Notes: generated from the letters alone by a model not told the origin. Counted from the first letter of the stretch, positions 27,186 through 36,536 are shown. The stretch: DNA of 64,000 nt from Njordibacter sp937773555 (GCF_047730085.1 NZ_CP159830.1:2232001-2296000); one strand, 5' to 3'. Numbers and translations: made by a program.

Positions 27186-28136
27186 ATGAGGCATATTATT
27201 AAGAGTACATTGATTGGAGCTTTGGCTGGAACACTCCTGTCAGGTGCCACTTTAGCTGACATTGGATCTTCAGATCCAATAAATCTAACCCTACATGATT
27301 GGTCTGGCCAGTTGATAAACACTAAAATTATGGGTTCAATTTTAGAAGAGGCCGGATACAACGTTGAATACGTTCAGGCTGATTATATTGCCCAGTTTGC
27401 AGGTCTGAAGACTGGCGATTTAACATTAGCGATGGAAATTTGGGCCACAACGGGCCAGGAAGCTCTAGATGAAGCCACTGCAACAGGCAAAGTAGTCAAC
27501 GCGGGCGAGACTGGACTGCAGGCTATAGAGGAATGGTGGTATCCACTTTATATGAAAGAGCTTTGTCCAGGCCTACCAGATTGGAAGGCGTTGCAAGGCT
27601 GTTCTGAAGTATTCTCCACAGCTGAAACTGCGCCAAGTGGACGCTATGTTGGTGGGCCTGTAACTTGGGGTGGCTTTGATGACGAACGAGTTGAGGCACT
27701 TAACTTAGACTTCGAAGTAGTCCACGCGGGTACAGATGCTGCCCTGTTTGCCGAACTTGAGTCTGCTTACCAACGTAAGGCCCCAATCATTTTGTGGGTT
27801 TATGTGCCACATTGGGCCCCAGCCAAATACGATGGCGAGTTTGTTGAGTTTCCACCGTTTTCTGCTGAATGTTACTCAGACCCTTCAGTAGGAGTTAACC
27901 CTGATGCAGCTTACGACTGTGGTAAGCCACGTGGCCCCATATGGAAAGCAGCATGGGCGGGAATGGAAGATAAGTGGCCAGACGCTTTTGCTGCTGTTCA
28001 AGCTTACACCCTGACCAATGAAGAAATGAGTGCTATGGTTGGCGATGTGGACCTTAATGGCCAAGACATTGATTCTGTAGTCGCCAACTGGATGGCTAGT
28101 AACAAGAACCGGTGGAGTGGCTGGATCGCTAAATAA
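27186..28136 (+). CDS. Glycine betaine/choline-type ABC substrate-binding protein (ProX/OpuAC class)
   Basis: A 316-aa periplasmic protein with a signal peptide ending near LADIG. The mature start INLTLHDWSGQLINTKIMGS and DLTLAMEIWATTG fit the OpuAC family of quaternary-amine binders. EEWWYPLY and IILWVYVPHWAPAKY supply the aromatic residues such proteins use for the methylated amine cage. Strong AGGAG ribosome-binding site. It is the first gene of the operon. The exact ligand (betaine, choline, dimethylglycine or other) cannot be read. Confidence 0.88.
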   Translation: MRHIIKSTLIGALAGTLLSGATLADIGSSDPINLTLHDWSGQLINTKIMGSILEEAGYNVEYVQADYIAQFAGLKTGDLTLAMEIWATTGQEALDEATATGKVVNAGETGLQAIEEWWYPLYMKELCPGLPDWKALQGCSEVFSTAETAPSGRYVGGPVTWGGFDDERVEALNLDFEVVHAGTDAALFAELESAYQRKAPIILWVYVPHWAPAKYDGEFVEFPPFSAECYSDPSVGVNPDAAYDCGKPRGPIWKAAWAGMEDKWPDAFAAVQAYTLTNEEMSAMVGDVDLNGQDIDSVVANWMASNKNRWSGWIAK

Positions 28137-28153
28137 AATAGGCAACAACTGAA

Positions 28154-28186
28154 ATACCTCAGGGCTGGTGTCTGGTCCTGCGGTAT
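28154..28186 (+). terminator. Hairpin after the betaine-type binding-protein gene
   Basis: ATACCTCAGG pairs with CCTGCGGTAT with one internal mismatch and a 13-nt loop, 17 nt after the stop codon. There is no strong T run, so it is more likely an RNA stabiliser or pause than a full terminator. Confidence 0.45.
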
Positions 28187-28287
28187 CTACCATCCCCCTA
28201 TAAATCGTTTTTTATCAATAAGATACACGCAGCTTTTGAGCCATATTAATAGTGCGGTATCAATAACCCTAAACACAGGTTTTTCAC

Positions 28288-28575
28288 ATGACCGGCCAAG
28301 CCAAATTTTCCTCTCATAATATGTGGAAACTTTACGGTCAAAGTACTGAAAGTTTTCTGGAAAAAAACTCACCCCTAACCTTAAATGTAATCACAACTTT
28401 TAGCTGTATTATGGCTAAAGGCAACGGTGTGTTCGGTGAAATAATCTCAAACAGTACTAAAATTGCAGTTTTTAAGTCAGGCTTAACTCTGGGTGTGGTG
28501 AACAAAAGTAGCAAGATCACTGGAAACATATTTAAAAAGAAAGGAATTTCAGCTCTTTTTTGGTTTGAGGATTAG
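28288..28575 (+). pseudogene. Residual 95-aa ORF at the proV (ATPase) position
   Basis: In ProU-like operons the ATPase gene lies between or next to the binding-protein and permease genes. Here only 95 codons remain. Residues 1-26 (KFSSHNMWKLYGQSTESFL) resemble the start of ProV-type ATPases. Residues 58-86, with KIAVFKSGLTLGVVNKS, resemble the end of a CBS domain as found at the C-terminus of ProV. Walker A, signature and Walker B are absent. I interpret this as an internally deleted proV, still in frame. It lies just before the permease gene and has no strong ribosome-binding site. It could alternatively be an unrelated small gene or an assembly deletion. Confidence 0.5.
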
Positions 28576-28578
28576 GAT

Positions 28579-30597
28579 ATGGGTATGGGTGTAATGCGGA
28601 TTCCAAGGTCAGCCTTTATCTGGATTAGCCTATTTTTCATAACCCTTATTTTGGCCAACTATGGGAAATTAGTAGCCGATGCTATTAGCATGAACTGGCT
28701 AGTTAAATACCCCAAGGTATGGGTATTCCCTCTCAAAGACTACGTTTCGTTAGCCATGCAGTGGCTCGTTGAAGACGCCACTTTTGGACTATTCACTTTT
28801 ACTGAAGCAACCCGTGGACTATCTTGGGTAATTGAGCAGCCCTATAACTTTGTACGTGCCCTTCTATCCGAAGGCTTTGAACGGGGCTTAGGGAAAAGTG
28901 CGGTACAAGTGTTGCCACCCCTTAGCTGGTTAACGGTACTATCTGCTGTGATTGCCCTTGGCCACTATGCAAAAGATTGGACACTGGCTGCAATTGTTGG
29001 TGCGTGCTTTGGTTATTTGGCGATTTTTGGTCAGTGGGACAGCGCAATGATAACACTTGCGTCTGTCGTGATCGCCGTGCCAATTGGGGTGGGAGGCGGG
29101 CTGTTGTTTGGTATTCTGGCCTATCGCCACCATTGGTTTGGTCGCCTATTAAAGCCTGCTTTAGATCTAATGCAAACTATTCCAATATTTGCTTATCTTG
29201 TTCCAATCCTATTTATGTTTGGCTTTGGCCCAGTATCCGCCCTTGTTGCAACAGTTATTTATGCAATGCCACCTATGGTGCGTATTACCACAATGGCACT
29301 GCAGTCTGTTGACCCAGAAATTACAGATTTCGGATTAATATGTGGCTGCACACAATCTCAGATGACTTGGCGTATTCTTATACCATCGGCCCTTGGAAGC
29401 CTCATGGTTGGTGTCAATCAGGTAATAATGCTGTCGTTGAACATGGTGATTATAGCGTCGATGATTGGGGCTGGAGGACTTGGATTTGATGTATTGGCCT
29501 CACTGCGCCGACTGGATATTGGTGGCGGATTTGAGGCCGGCATCGCCATTGTTATTATGGCTATAGCAATAGATCGCCTGAGCCAGGCCTTCGCTGAGCG
29601 CAGCACTAGCTACGTGCACCCCAAAATTAGGAATAGGATATACCACCGCCATCCCCGCAGTATGATCGTTCTCACAGTGCTGATTTTCTCAATGGTAGTT
29701 GGTTTCTTTATCCCTATGTACCAACATTACCCTGAGAGCCATACTATCACTACTGGTGCATTCTGGGATGATTCAATTAAATATTTGAATATCAACTATT
29801 TCGATCAGTTTGAAGCGGTGAAAATATTTTTCCTTAAAAGTTTTATGTTACCTACAAAACGCTTTTTTATTGGTATTCCATGGCCATGGATGACGTGTCT
29901 TTTGGTTTTTATTGGATGGACGTTTGGTGGTTGGAAACTTGCGTTGATGAATGGGCTGATGACATTATTTATTGTTACAAATGGCATGTGGGCCAAAGCA
30001 ATGATCACCGTCTATCTTTGTGGAGTATCTGTTGTAATTGCCTCAGTTATCGGTATTCCGTTGGGCATTTTGGCAGCTGTTAATAAGCGAGCTGGAAAAA
30101 TCATTGGTGCTGTGATTGATACGTTGCAAACACTTCCAAGCTTTGTTTATTTAATTCCTGTAGTCATGTTGTTTCGTATTGGAGACTTTACCGCAATGAT
30201 TGCCATTGTCCTTTATGCTCTGGCTCCAGCCGTACGTTATGCAGCCCATGGTATTCGCTCAGTTAGTTCCGAGCTAATTGAAGCTGGAATTGTGTCTGGC
30301 TGCACCCCAACACAAATTTTGACTCAAATTCGCCTTCCGCTAGCCCTGCCTAATATTCTTTTAGGAATCAACCAGACTATAATGCTAGCGCTTTCAATGT
30401 TGGTAATTACGGCGCTCGTTGGCACCCGTGACCTTGGCCAAGAGGTTTATATCGCTCTGACTAGAGCCGACACAGGACACGGTATTATCGCTGGACTTTC
30501 GATTGCCTTCATTGCGATTATTGCTGACAGGGTTATATCAGCATCTGCTAAAAATGCCCGTATTCGTTATGGACTGGAGACGACACATGGCCACTAA
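28579..30597 (+). CDS. Betaine-type ABC transporter permease with two fused ProW domains
   Basis: A 672-aa inner-membrane protein made of two ProW-like permease domains in tandem. The first EAA loop reads ITDFGLICGCTQSQMTWRIL (about residues 247-266) and the second reads LIEAGIVSGCTPTQILTQIR near residue 575. Each is followed by the GxNQxIMLxL helix. A single chain may therefore supply both halves of the membrane channel. Such double permeases occur in choline/betaine systems of marine proteobacteria. AGGAT precedes the start. It ends 11 nt inside the next gene. No intact ATPase gene is adjacent. Confidence 0.88.
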   Translation: MGMGVMRIPRSAFIWISLFFITLILANYGKLVADAISMNWLVKYPKVWVFPLKDYVSLAMQWLVEDATFGLFTFTEATRGLSWVIEQPYNFVRALLSEGFERGLGKSAVQVLPPLSWLTVLSAVIALGHYAKDWTLAAIVGACFGYLAIFGQWDSAMITLASVVIAVPIGVGGGLLFGILAYRHHWFGRLLKPALDLMQTIPIFAYLVPILFMFGFGPVSALVATVIYAMPPMVRITTMALQSVDPEITDFGLICGCTQSQMTWRILIPSALGSLMVGVNQVIMLSLNMVIIASMIGAGGLGFDVLASLRRLDIGGGFEAGIAIVIMAIAIDRLSQAFAERSTSYVHPKIRNRIYHRHPRSMIVLTVLIFSMVVGFFIPMYQHYPESHTITTGAFWDDSIKYLNINYFDQFEAVKIFFLKSFMLPTKRFFIGIPWPWMTCLLVFIGWTFGGWKLALMNGLMTLFIVTNGMWAKAMITVYLCGVSVVIASVIGIPLGILAAVNKRAGKIIGAVIDTLQTLPSFVYLIPVVMLFRIGDFTAMIAIVLYALAPAVRYAAHGIRSVSSELIEAGIVSGCTPTQILTQIRLPLALPNILLGINQTIMLALSMLVITALVGTRDLGQEVYIALTRADTGHGIIAGLSIAFIAIIADRVISASAKNARIRYGLETTHGH

Positions 30598-31468
30598 TAC
30601 GCCTTTGAATAGGATTAAAGCAATACCACTTTGGCAAGGGGAAATTTCTGCAACTCCTTTGGCTGGCGGGATCACTAATGTAAATTACCTTGTGACCAAC
30701 GGAGGTAAAAAATACGTGGCGCGTTTGGGCGAAGACATCCCTCAGCATCACGTCATGCGTTTTAACGAACTATCTGCTAGCCGCGCAGCTCATACAGCAG
30801 GCTTATCGCCCGCTGTTATTTATACCGAACCCGGCATTACTGTTCTAGAGTTTATTGAGTGTGCAACCTATTCTCCAGAAGATGTTCGTAAACCTGAAAA
30901 CCTGAAACGAATACTGCCGTTAATTAAGACGTGTCATTTAGAGGTGCCAAAACACCTGCGTGGCCCTGCACTTATTTTTTGGGTATTTCATGTTATTAGG
31001 GATTATGCAGCGAGCCTAAAAGATGCCAAAAGTTCCTACCAAACATTGCTACCTGAACTGATTAAAATGGGTAACCTGCTAGAAACTAATGCTGGCCCAT
31101 TTGATATGGTTTTTGGCCACAATGACTTGTTGGCTGCCAACTTTCTGGATGATGGAGAGCGTTTATGGTTGATCGACTGGGATTATGCCGGATTTAATTC
31201 ACCACTTTTTGACCTTGGTGGGCTGGCCTCTAATAACGAACTTAATGAATCTCAAGAAATATGGTTGCTGGAAAACTATTTTGAAACACCTATTTCATCG
31301 CAGCTACTGCACCGCTACACCGCCATGAAGTGCGCATCTTTGCTGCGTGAAACCATGTGGAGCATGGTGTCTGAAATGAGTTCTGACATTGCCTTTGATT
31401 ACACAAGTTACACCAGCGACAATCTTATGCGGTTTCGTACTGCTTATAACAACTACAATCAAACATGA
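30587..31468 (+). CDS. Choline-kinase/aminoglycoside-phosphotransferase family protein
   Basis: A 293-aa cytoplasmic protein-kinase-like phosphotransferase. LAGGITNVNYLV is the nucleotide loop, YVARLGED supplies the Lys/Arg region, and the catalytic core is FGHNDLLAANFL with LWLIDWDYAGFNSPLFDLG, as in choline/ethanolamine kinases. A frame opens at 30503, but the ATG at 30587 has GGAG 7 nt upstream and overlaps the permease gene by 11 nt. It is followed by an overlapping oxidoreductase gene. It may phosphorylate the imported alcohol or amine. That would fit a DeoR-type regulator, since these usually sense phosphorylated ligands. Confidence 0.85.
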   Translation: MATNTPLNRIKAIPLWQGEISATPLAGGITNVNYLVTNGGKKYVARLGEDIPQHHVMRFNELSASRAAHTAGLSPAVIYTEPGITVLEFIECATYSPEDVRKPENLKRILPLIKTCHLEVPKHLRGPALIFWVFHVIRDYAASLKDAKSSYQTLLPELIKMGNLLETNAGPFDMVFGHNDLLAANFLDDGERLWLIDWDYAGFNSPLFDLGGLASNNELNESQEIWLLENYFETPISSQLLHRYTAMKCASLLRETMWSMVSEMSSDIAFDYTSYTSDNLMRFRTAYNNYNQT

Positions 31469-33915
31469 GACCCACTATGCATAATCTACCTAGCTCTTCC
31501 AAAACTATCATTATAGGTGGGGGTATTATTGGTTGCTCAACCGCATACCATTTGGCCAAAATCGGCGTAGAAACCGTTCTGCTTGAGCGTAAAAAACTCA
31601 CCTCTGGGACCACATTTCATGCTGCTGGTCTGGTTGGGCAATTGCGCTCTAACGCTAACATCACACAGCTTTTGGGCTATTCGGTAGAACTTTATAACAA
31701 GATAGAGCAAGAAACTGGGCTTAGTACTGGCTGGAAGATGAACGGTGGTTTACGCTTGGCCTGTACCAAAGAACGCTGGACTGAAGTAAAACGTCAAGCA
31801 ACCACAGCCCACTCATTTGGGTTGGAGATGGACCTACTAACGCCCAAAGAAGCACTTGACCTGTGGCCATTGATGAATATTGATGACGTGATAGGTGCCG
31901 CATTCATGCCTACTGATGGCCAAGCTAATCCTTCAGATATTACTCAAGCCCTAGCCAAAGGGGCACGTATGGCTGGCGCCAAGATATTTGAAGACACTAA
32001 GGTTTTGGATCTGGAAATAGACAATGGCAAAATTAAAGCTGTCATCACAGAACATGGCCGCATTGAATGTGAAAAAGTGGTGGTGTGTGCTGGGCAATGG
32101 ACTCGGGAATTCGCCAAACGGTTTGGTGTAAATGTGCCGTTAGTGTCAATGGAACACCAGTATATGGTGACCGCAGAAATTGAGGGTATGCCTAAGAACC
32201 TGCCAACCCTTCGAGACCCAGATCGTCTAACCTATTACAAGGAAGAGGTTGGTGGGCTGGTAATGGGAGGCTATGAATCAAACCCTATCCCCTGGGCAAC
32301 TACAGGAATTCCTAAGGGTTTTCACTACTCTTTGTTGGATAGCAATTACGATCACTTTGAACAGTTGATGGCATTATCCTTGGGTCGTGTTCCAGCTCTT
32401 GAACGTGTGGGCATCAAAACCCTGACTAACGGGCCTGAAAGCTTTACGCCAGATGGCAATTTTATTATCGGTGAGGCGCCAGAATTATCAAACTTCTTCG
32501 TGGGTGCGGGCTTTAATGCTTTTGGCATCGCCGCAGGGGGTGGCGCTGGCATGGCACTGGCAGAATGGGTGCATGCAGGTGAACCTCCCTATGATCTTTG
32601 GTCTGCCGATATTCGCCGTTTTGGACGCCCGCACTTTGATACGGACTGGGTGCGCACGCGCACAGTAGAGGCTTACAGTAAACACTACACAATGGATTGG
32701 CCACACGAGGAAAATCAGTCTGGGCGTCCCTGTCGCCAATCCCCACTTTATGAAACCCTAAAAGATCAGGGGGCCTGTTTTGGAGAGAAGCTAGGTTGGG
32801 AGCGGCCCAACTGGTTTGCTGATGCAGTGTATGGTGAAACTGCGCAGGATGTTTACAGCTTTGACCGACAGAACTGGTTTAACGCGGTAGGCAGGGAACA
32901 TAACGCTGTTCGTAAGACTGCTGTGTTGTTTGATCAAAGCTCGTTTGCTAAGTTTTCCCTTAAAGGCCCTGATGCCTTGGAAGCACTTAGCTGGATCGCT
33001 GCCAACAATGTTGCCAAACCTGTTGGATCACTTATTTACACTCAAATGCTTAATGATCGTGGCGGCATTGAATGCGATCTTACCGTTGCACGTGTAGCCA
33101 ATAATGAATATTACATCGTCACTGGAACGGGTTTCGCAACCCACGATTTTGATTGGATTACCCGAAATATTCCTGCTGGCCTTAACTGTCAGTTGTTTGA
33201 TATCACCTCCTCAAACGCAGTGCTGTCGTTAATGGGGCCTACCGCACGTGACATTTTGCAACTGGCAACGAACGACGATGTTTCTAATACCCGTTTCAAA
33301 TTTGGTACTGTGAAAACAATTAGCATTGCGGGCTGTCCAGTACAGGCCATGCGTGTAACTTACGTTGGTGAATTGGGCTGGGAACTGCACCTTCCCGTAG
33401 AATACGCCACAGCCGTATACCAAGTAGTTATGATAGCAGGGAAACATCACGGGCTCATCAATGCAGGTTACCGCGCCATCGAAAGCTGCAGGCTAGAAAT
33501 GGGGTATCGCGCCTGGGGTTCAGACCTAGGTCCAGATCACACACCATACGAGGCTGGGCTTGGTTGGGCGGTAAAAATGGCGACAAATCAGCCCTTCAAA
33601 GGTCGTCAGGCTATGGCGTTGCAAAAACAGAACGGGGTTAAGAAAATGTTGGCAGGTTTTACAGTTAATGATCCAGATGTTGTTCTTTTGGGCCGGGAAA
33701 CCATATACCGTAATGGCATACGCGTGGGCTGGTTATCCTCTGGAGGCTTTGGCTACACGGTAAAACAGTCCATTGGATATGGTTATGTCCGCGATCCAAA
33801 GGGTGTCGATAAGGATTACATTGAGGCCGGAGACTATGAGTTGGAAGTTGCCGCCGTCCGAATGCCCTGCAAAGTGCATTTAAAACCTCTGCTAAAGACC
33901 TCTATAAAGCATTAA
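31465..33915 (+). CDS. FAD-dependent dimethylglycine/sarcosine dehydrogenase-like protein with GcvT domain
   Basis: An 816-aa demethylating oxidoreductase. The N-terminal DAO domain has GGGIIGCSTAYHLAKIG and TTFHAAGLVGQLR; in dimethylglycine dehydrogenase the His of the HAAGL motif carries covalent FAD. The C-terminal half is a folate-binding GcvT-like domain (AVLFDQSSFAKFSLKGPDAL, YVGELGWELHLP, GLGWAVK), which receives the methyl group as methylene-tetrahydrofolate. It overlaps the kinase-like gene by 4 nt (ATGA), so translation is coupled. It probably demethylates the compound imported by the upstream transporter. Dimethylglycine and sarcosine are the leading candidates. Confidence 0.88.
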   Translation: MRPTMHNLPSSSKTIIIGGGIIGCSTAYHLAKIGVETVLLERKKLTSGTTFHAAGLVGQLRSNANITQLLGYSVELYNKIEQETGLSTGWKMNGGLRLACTKERWTEVKRQATTAHSFGLEMDLLTPKEALDLWPLMNIDDVIGAAFMPTDGQANPSDITQALAKGARMAGAKIFEDTKVLDLEIDNGKIKAVITEHGRIECEKVVVCAGQWTREFAKRFGVNVPLVSMEHQYMVTAEIEGMPKNLPTLRDPDRLTYYKEEVGGLVMGGYESNPIPWATTGIPKGFHYSLLDSNYDHFEQLMALSLGRVPALERVGIKTLTNGPESFTPDGNFIIGEAPELSNFFVGAGFNAFGIAAGGGAGMALAEWVHAGEPPYDLWSADIRRFGRPHFDTDWVRTRTVEAYSKHYTMDWPHEENQSGRPCRQSPLYETLKDQGACFGEKLGWERPNWFADAVYGETAQDVYSFDRQNWFNAVGREHNAVRKTAVLFDQSSFAKFSLKGPDALEALSWIAANNVAKPVGSLIYTQMLNDRGGIECDLTVARVANNEYYIVTGTGFATHDFDWITRNIPAGLNCQLFDITSSNAVLSLMGPTARDILQLATNDDVSNTRFKFGTVKTISIAGCPVQAMRVTYVGELGWELHLPVEYATAVYQVVMIAGKHHGLINAGYRAIESCRLEMGYRAWGSDLGPDHTPYEAGLGWAVKMATNQPFKGRQAMALQKQNGVKKMLAGFTVNDPDVVLLGRETIYRNGIRVGWLSSGGFGYTVKQSIGYGYVRDPKGVDKDYIEAGDYELEVAAVRMPCKVHLKPLLKTSIKH

Positions 33916-34049
33916 GCACCGGTGTTGAATACAAGTTTAGACCAAGGTGCTATTGTTGAGTGCTGTTGCTTTAATACTCAGCCCTAACAACAGCTAAGCT
34001 TTTAAGTTTGAGGTTGCTTACAAGAGCAGCCTTTTAAGAGAAACCTTTT

Positions 34050-34514
34050 ATGAACAATGTTTTATTCTATGCATCATTGATGCTGATTGCAGGTTTAGGT
34101 ATTCCCGTAATGGCTGCGTTAAATGGAGGTTTAGGAACTAGGCTACAAAGCCCGGCATTAGCGTCTTCAATTTTACTCTTGGTTGGGTTTGTTATTGCCA
34201 CTTTATATTTACTGTCATCAGCAGGTGTGCCCACTAAGATATTTGGTAGTGGTACCCCCTGGTATTATTACTTTGGTGGCTTTTTTGTTATGTTTTACAT
34301 TATGACAATCACCTGGGTTGCACCAAAATTTGGGGTTTCAAATGCAGTGTCCTTTGTTCTTCTTGGGCAATTAATTGCCATGAGTGCTATTGATCACTTT
34401 GGTTTATTCGGTTCTCAGACCTACAGCATAGATACACGGCGTATTGCTGGGCTGGCGGTTATGGCATTAGGCGTATTTCTTGTGCTTGGTAAAACTCGGG
34501 ATCTGGCAGGTTAA
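34050..34514 (+). CDS. DMT-superfamily transporter, YdcZ/DUF606 type
   Basis: A 154-aa integral membrane protein with about five hydrophobic helices. The segments GIPVMAALNGGLGTRL and GVSNAVSFVLLGQLIAMSAIDH match the short YdcZ family of the drug/metabolite transporter superfamily, in which a half-size protein dimerises. Substrate unknown. It follows the dehydrogenase gene by 134 bp in the same direction and converges with the LysR gene. It may be the last gene of the preceding cluster or independent. Confidence 0.8.
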   Translation: MNNVLFYASLMLIAGLGIPVMAALNGGLGTRLQSPALASSILLLVGFVIATLYLLSSAGVPTKIFGSGTPWYYYFGGFFVMFYIMTITWVAPKFGVSNAVSFVLLGQLIAMSAIDHFGLFGSQTYSIDTRRIAGLAVMALGVFLVLGKTRDLAG

Positions 34515-34574
34515 AGGTAACACACCATTTCATCACCCGAATGCTGTTAGTTCTACTAATGGTTGTAGAGCGGG

Positions 34575-35471
34575 TTATTCAGTGAGCAGCCAGTCTACAA
34601 AATGTCTCTTTGCTGGCAACATATCTTGAGCGTTGGCCTCTACTAGGTAATAGTCCCAATCGGAGGTTAGGCTAAAGGCGCTCAAAGCCGTGAGCATACC
34701 ACTCTCCACTAGATCGCCTACCAGAGCACCCCAACCTATGCCTACCCCTTGGCCTGCAATCGCGGCCTGAACCAAAAGGGTATAGTTGTTGAAGGTCAGT
34801 ACGGGTTCGCTAGGGATTACTTGACTGCGTCGCTGGTTGAAAAATCCACGCCAATTTAACCAGCCATGACCCCCATCATCGCCTAGTTTTAATAGCGGCA
34901 AAGTGGCCAGTTTTTTGTGACTTTCTATGGGGCCATATTGAGCTAATAATGACGGGCTACAGACTGGAAAAACAGTCCCTATAGACAGAAGATGTGATCT
35001 GTAATTGCTGGGCTTGCCTTTGGCAAACACAATGGAGATGTCAGTGTCTTGTGCAGTGAAGTCTAGCTGGTCTTGCGAGGTGACAATTCGCACCTCTACT
35101 TCAGGGTGCAACTCACGAAATCGAGGTAGCCTAGGCAACAACCAAAATGCTGCAAACGCGAAATCAGTTGCAACATTAATGCACTGTCGTGAACGAGTTT
35201 TTTGCAGTCTTTCTAAGCAGCTTGTCATCTGTCCAAAGCCAGATTCAACAGCTTCATATAGTTGCTCACCGGTATCGGTTAGAACCACCCCTCGGTAGAT
35301 ACGCTTAAATAATTGTAGTTCCAGTTGTTGCTCTAGACCACGTATTTGTTGGCTTACTGCCGATTGGGTTGAACCCAGTTCTTTGGCAGCGGCAGTAAAA
35401 TTTAAATGACGTGCGGCTACCTCAAAGATTAATAAACTTTGAGCCGAAGGCATAAACTTCTTTAATAACAT
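34575..35471 (-). CDS. LysR family transcriptional regulator (GcvA-like)
   Basis: A 298-aa regulator. The N-terminal winged helix has LNFTAAAKELGSTQSAVSQQ, followed by IRGLEQQLELQLFKR, and the C-terminal domain is the periplasmic-binding-like inducer domain (DISIVFAKGK, then AAIAGQGVGIGWGALV). The segment order is closest to GcvA-type regulators. AAGGTGAG precedes the start. It diverges from the TauD-like dioxygenase gene, which is probably its target. Confidence 0.9.
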   Translation of the reverse strand: MLLKKFMPSAQSLLIFEVAARHLNFTAAAKELGSTQSAVSQQIRGLEQQLELQLFKRIYRGVVLTDTGEQLYEAVESGFGQMTSCLERLQKTRSRQCINVATDFAFAAFWLLPRLPRFRELHPEVEVRIVTSQDQLDFTAQDTDISIVFAKGKPSNYRSHLLSIGTVFPVCSPSLLAQYGPIESHKKLATLPLLKLGDDGGHGWLNWRGFFNQRRSQVIPSEPVLTFNNYTLLVQAAIAGQGVGIGWGALVGDLVESGMLTALSAFSLTSDWDYYLVEANAQDMLPAKRHFVDWLLTE

Positions 35472-35596
35472 TAGCTCACCTTATGGATTCATTAACTTTG
35501 ACCTAGTTTACACATTTATTTTGACTGTTAAAATAGCCGATTCTCGGGTCTTCCAACTTTACTGGGACCTGGCAAAAAACATATGGAGCAAGGCCC

Positions 35597-35698
35597 ATGT
35601 CCAAACAGAACACTATATTAATTTTCATGGCGAACCCAATGGCGCTTTGCTCGCCCGGTTACATTCAGACCCAACAACAGTGCTTGAGTATTAACTAA
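35597..35698 (+). CDS. Possible 33-aa leader peptide before the dioxygenase gene
   Basis: ATG at 35597 with GGAG about 8 nt upstream opens 33 codons (MSKQNTILIFMANPM, then a Cys-containing tail) and stops with TAA at 35696-35698, one base before the ATG of the dioxygenase gene. The dioxygenase itself has no obvious ribosome-binding site, so translational coupling through this small frame is plausible. It may also be chance. Confidence 0.35.
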   Translation: MSKQNTILIFMANPMALCSPGYIQTQQQCLSIN

Positions 35699-35699
35699 G

Positions 35700-36536
35700 A
35701 TGAAAATTGAACAAGTGACACCTGCTATTGGTGCTGAAATATCAGACATTGATCTCAACCATCTTAGCTCAAAAGAGTTAGACGATATTTATGGGGCGCT
35801 AATTGAGCATAAAGTAATTTTTTTTCGTGACCAAGATCTAACACCAAAAGCACACTTAGCCTTTGCCAAAAGCTTTGGTGAGCCAGAGCCCCCTCACCCA
35901 ATTTATCCAAGCATTGAAGGTTATGAAAATATTGTCTTACTAAAAAGTGGTGCTGGCAGCAAACCAGACACCAATGATTGGCACAAGGACATGACGTTTA
36001 AAGCTAACCCACCCTTCACCAGTATATTACATGCCATTCGAGTACCTGATGTGGGCGGCGATACCATGTGGTCTAACACCAACGCGGCATTCACTGCGCT
36101 GCCATTAATGTGGCAAAATTATTTAGCCGGCATGGAAGCGATACACGACATAGGCACCTTTAGAAATGACCTGTATTTTAAAGGTGGCATTGAAGCCGTG
36201 AACGATGGCCTTAAGCGCACTGGATCTGCAGTGCATAAGGTTGTTGATACTCACCCTGTGAGTGGGCTCAAATACCTCAATGTGAATCAATCGTTTACCC
36301 GTCATATTATTGGAGAAGTTCAAGGTGAGAGTGATCGAATACTGCAATACCTATACCAACATATGGCCAAGCCTGAGTTTCAGGTGCGTTTACGCTGGCG
36401 TAACAATACTGTTGCCATGTGGGATAACCGTATCACCCATCACTATGCAATCTCTGACTACTTGCCTAACGTAAGGCACATGCAACGGGTCACAGTGTTA
36501 CACGATAAGCGCGAGCCGAAAGATGCGTCAAATTAG
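35700..36536 (+). CDS. TauD/TfdA family Fe(II)/2-oxoglutarate dioxygenase
   Basis: A 278-aa cytoplasmic dioxygenase. The iron triad is visible: His95 and Asp97 in NDWHKDMTF and the distal His in MWDNRITHHYA, with the 2-oxoglutarate-binding Arg in RHMQRVTV. Family members hydroxylate taurine, 2,4-D and other small acids, releasing the heteroatom group. Substrate not determined; no sulfonate transporter is adjacent. It diverges from a LysR regulator gene. Confidence 0.9.
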   Translation: MKIEQVTPAIGAEISDIDLNHLSSKELDDIYGALIEHKVIFFRDQDLTPKAHLAFAKSFGEPEPPHPIYPSIEGYENIVLLKSGAGSKPDTNDWHKDMTFKANPPFTSILHAIRVPDVGGDTMWSNTNAAFTALPLMWQNYLAGMEAIHDIGTFRNDLYFKGGIEAVNDGLKRTGSAVHKVVDTHPVSGLKYLNVNQSFTRHIIGEVQGESDRILQYLYQHMAKPEFQVRLRWRNNTVAMWDNRITHHYAISDYLPNVRHMQRVTVLHDKREPKDASN

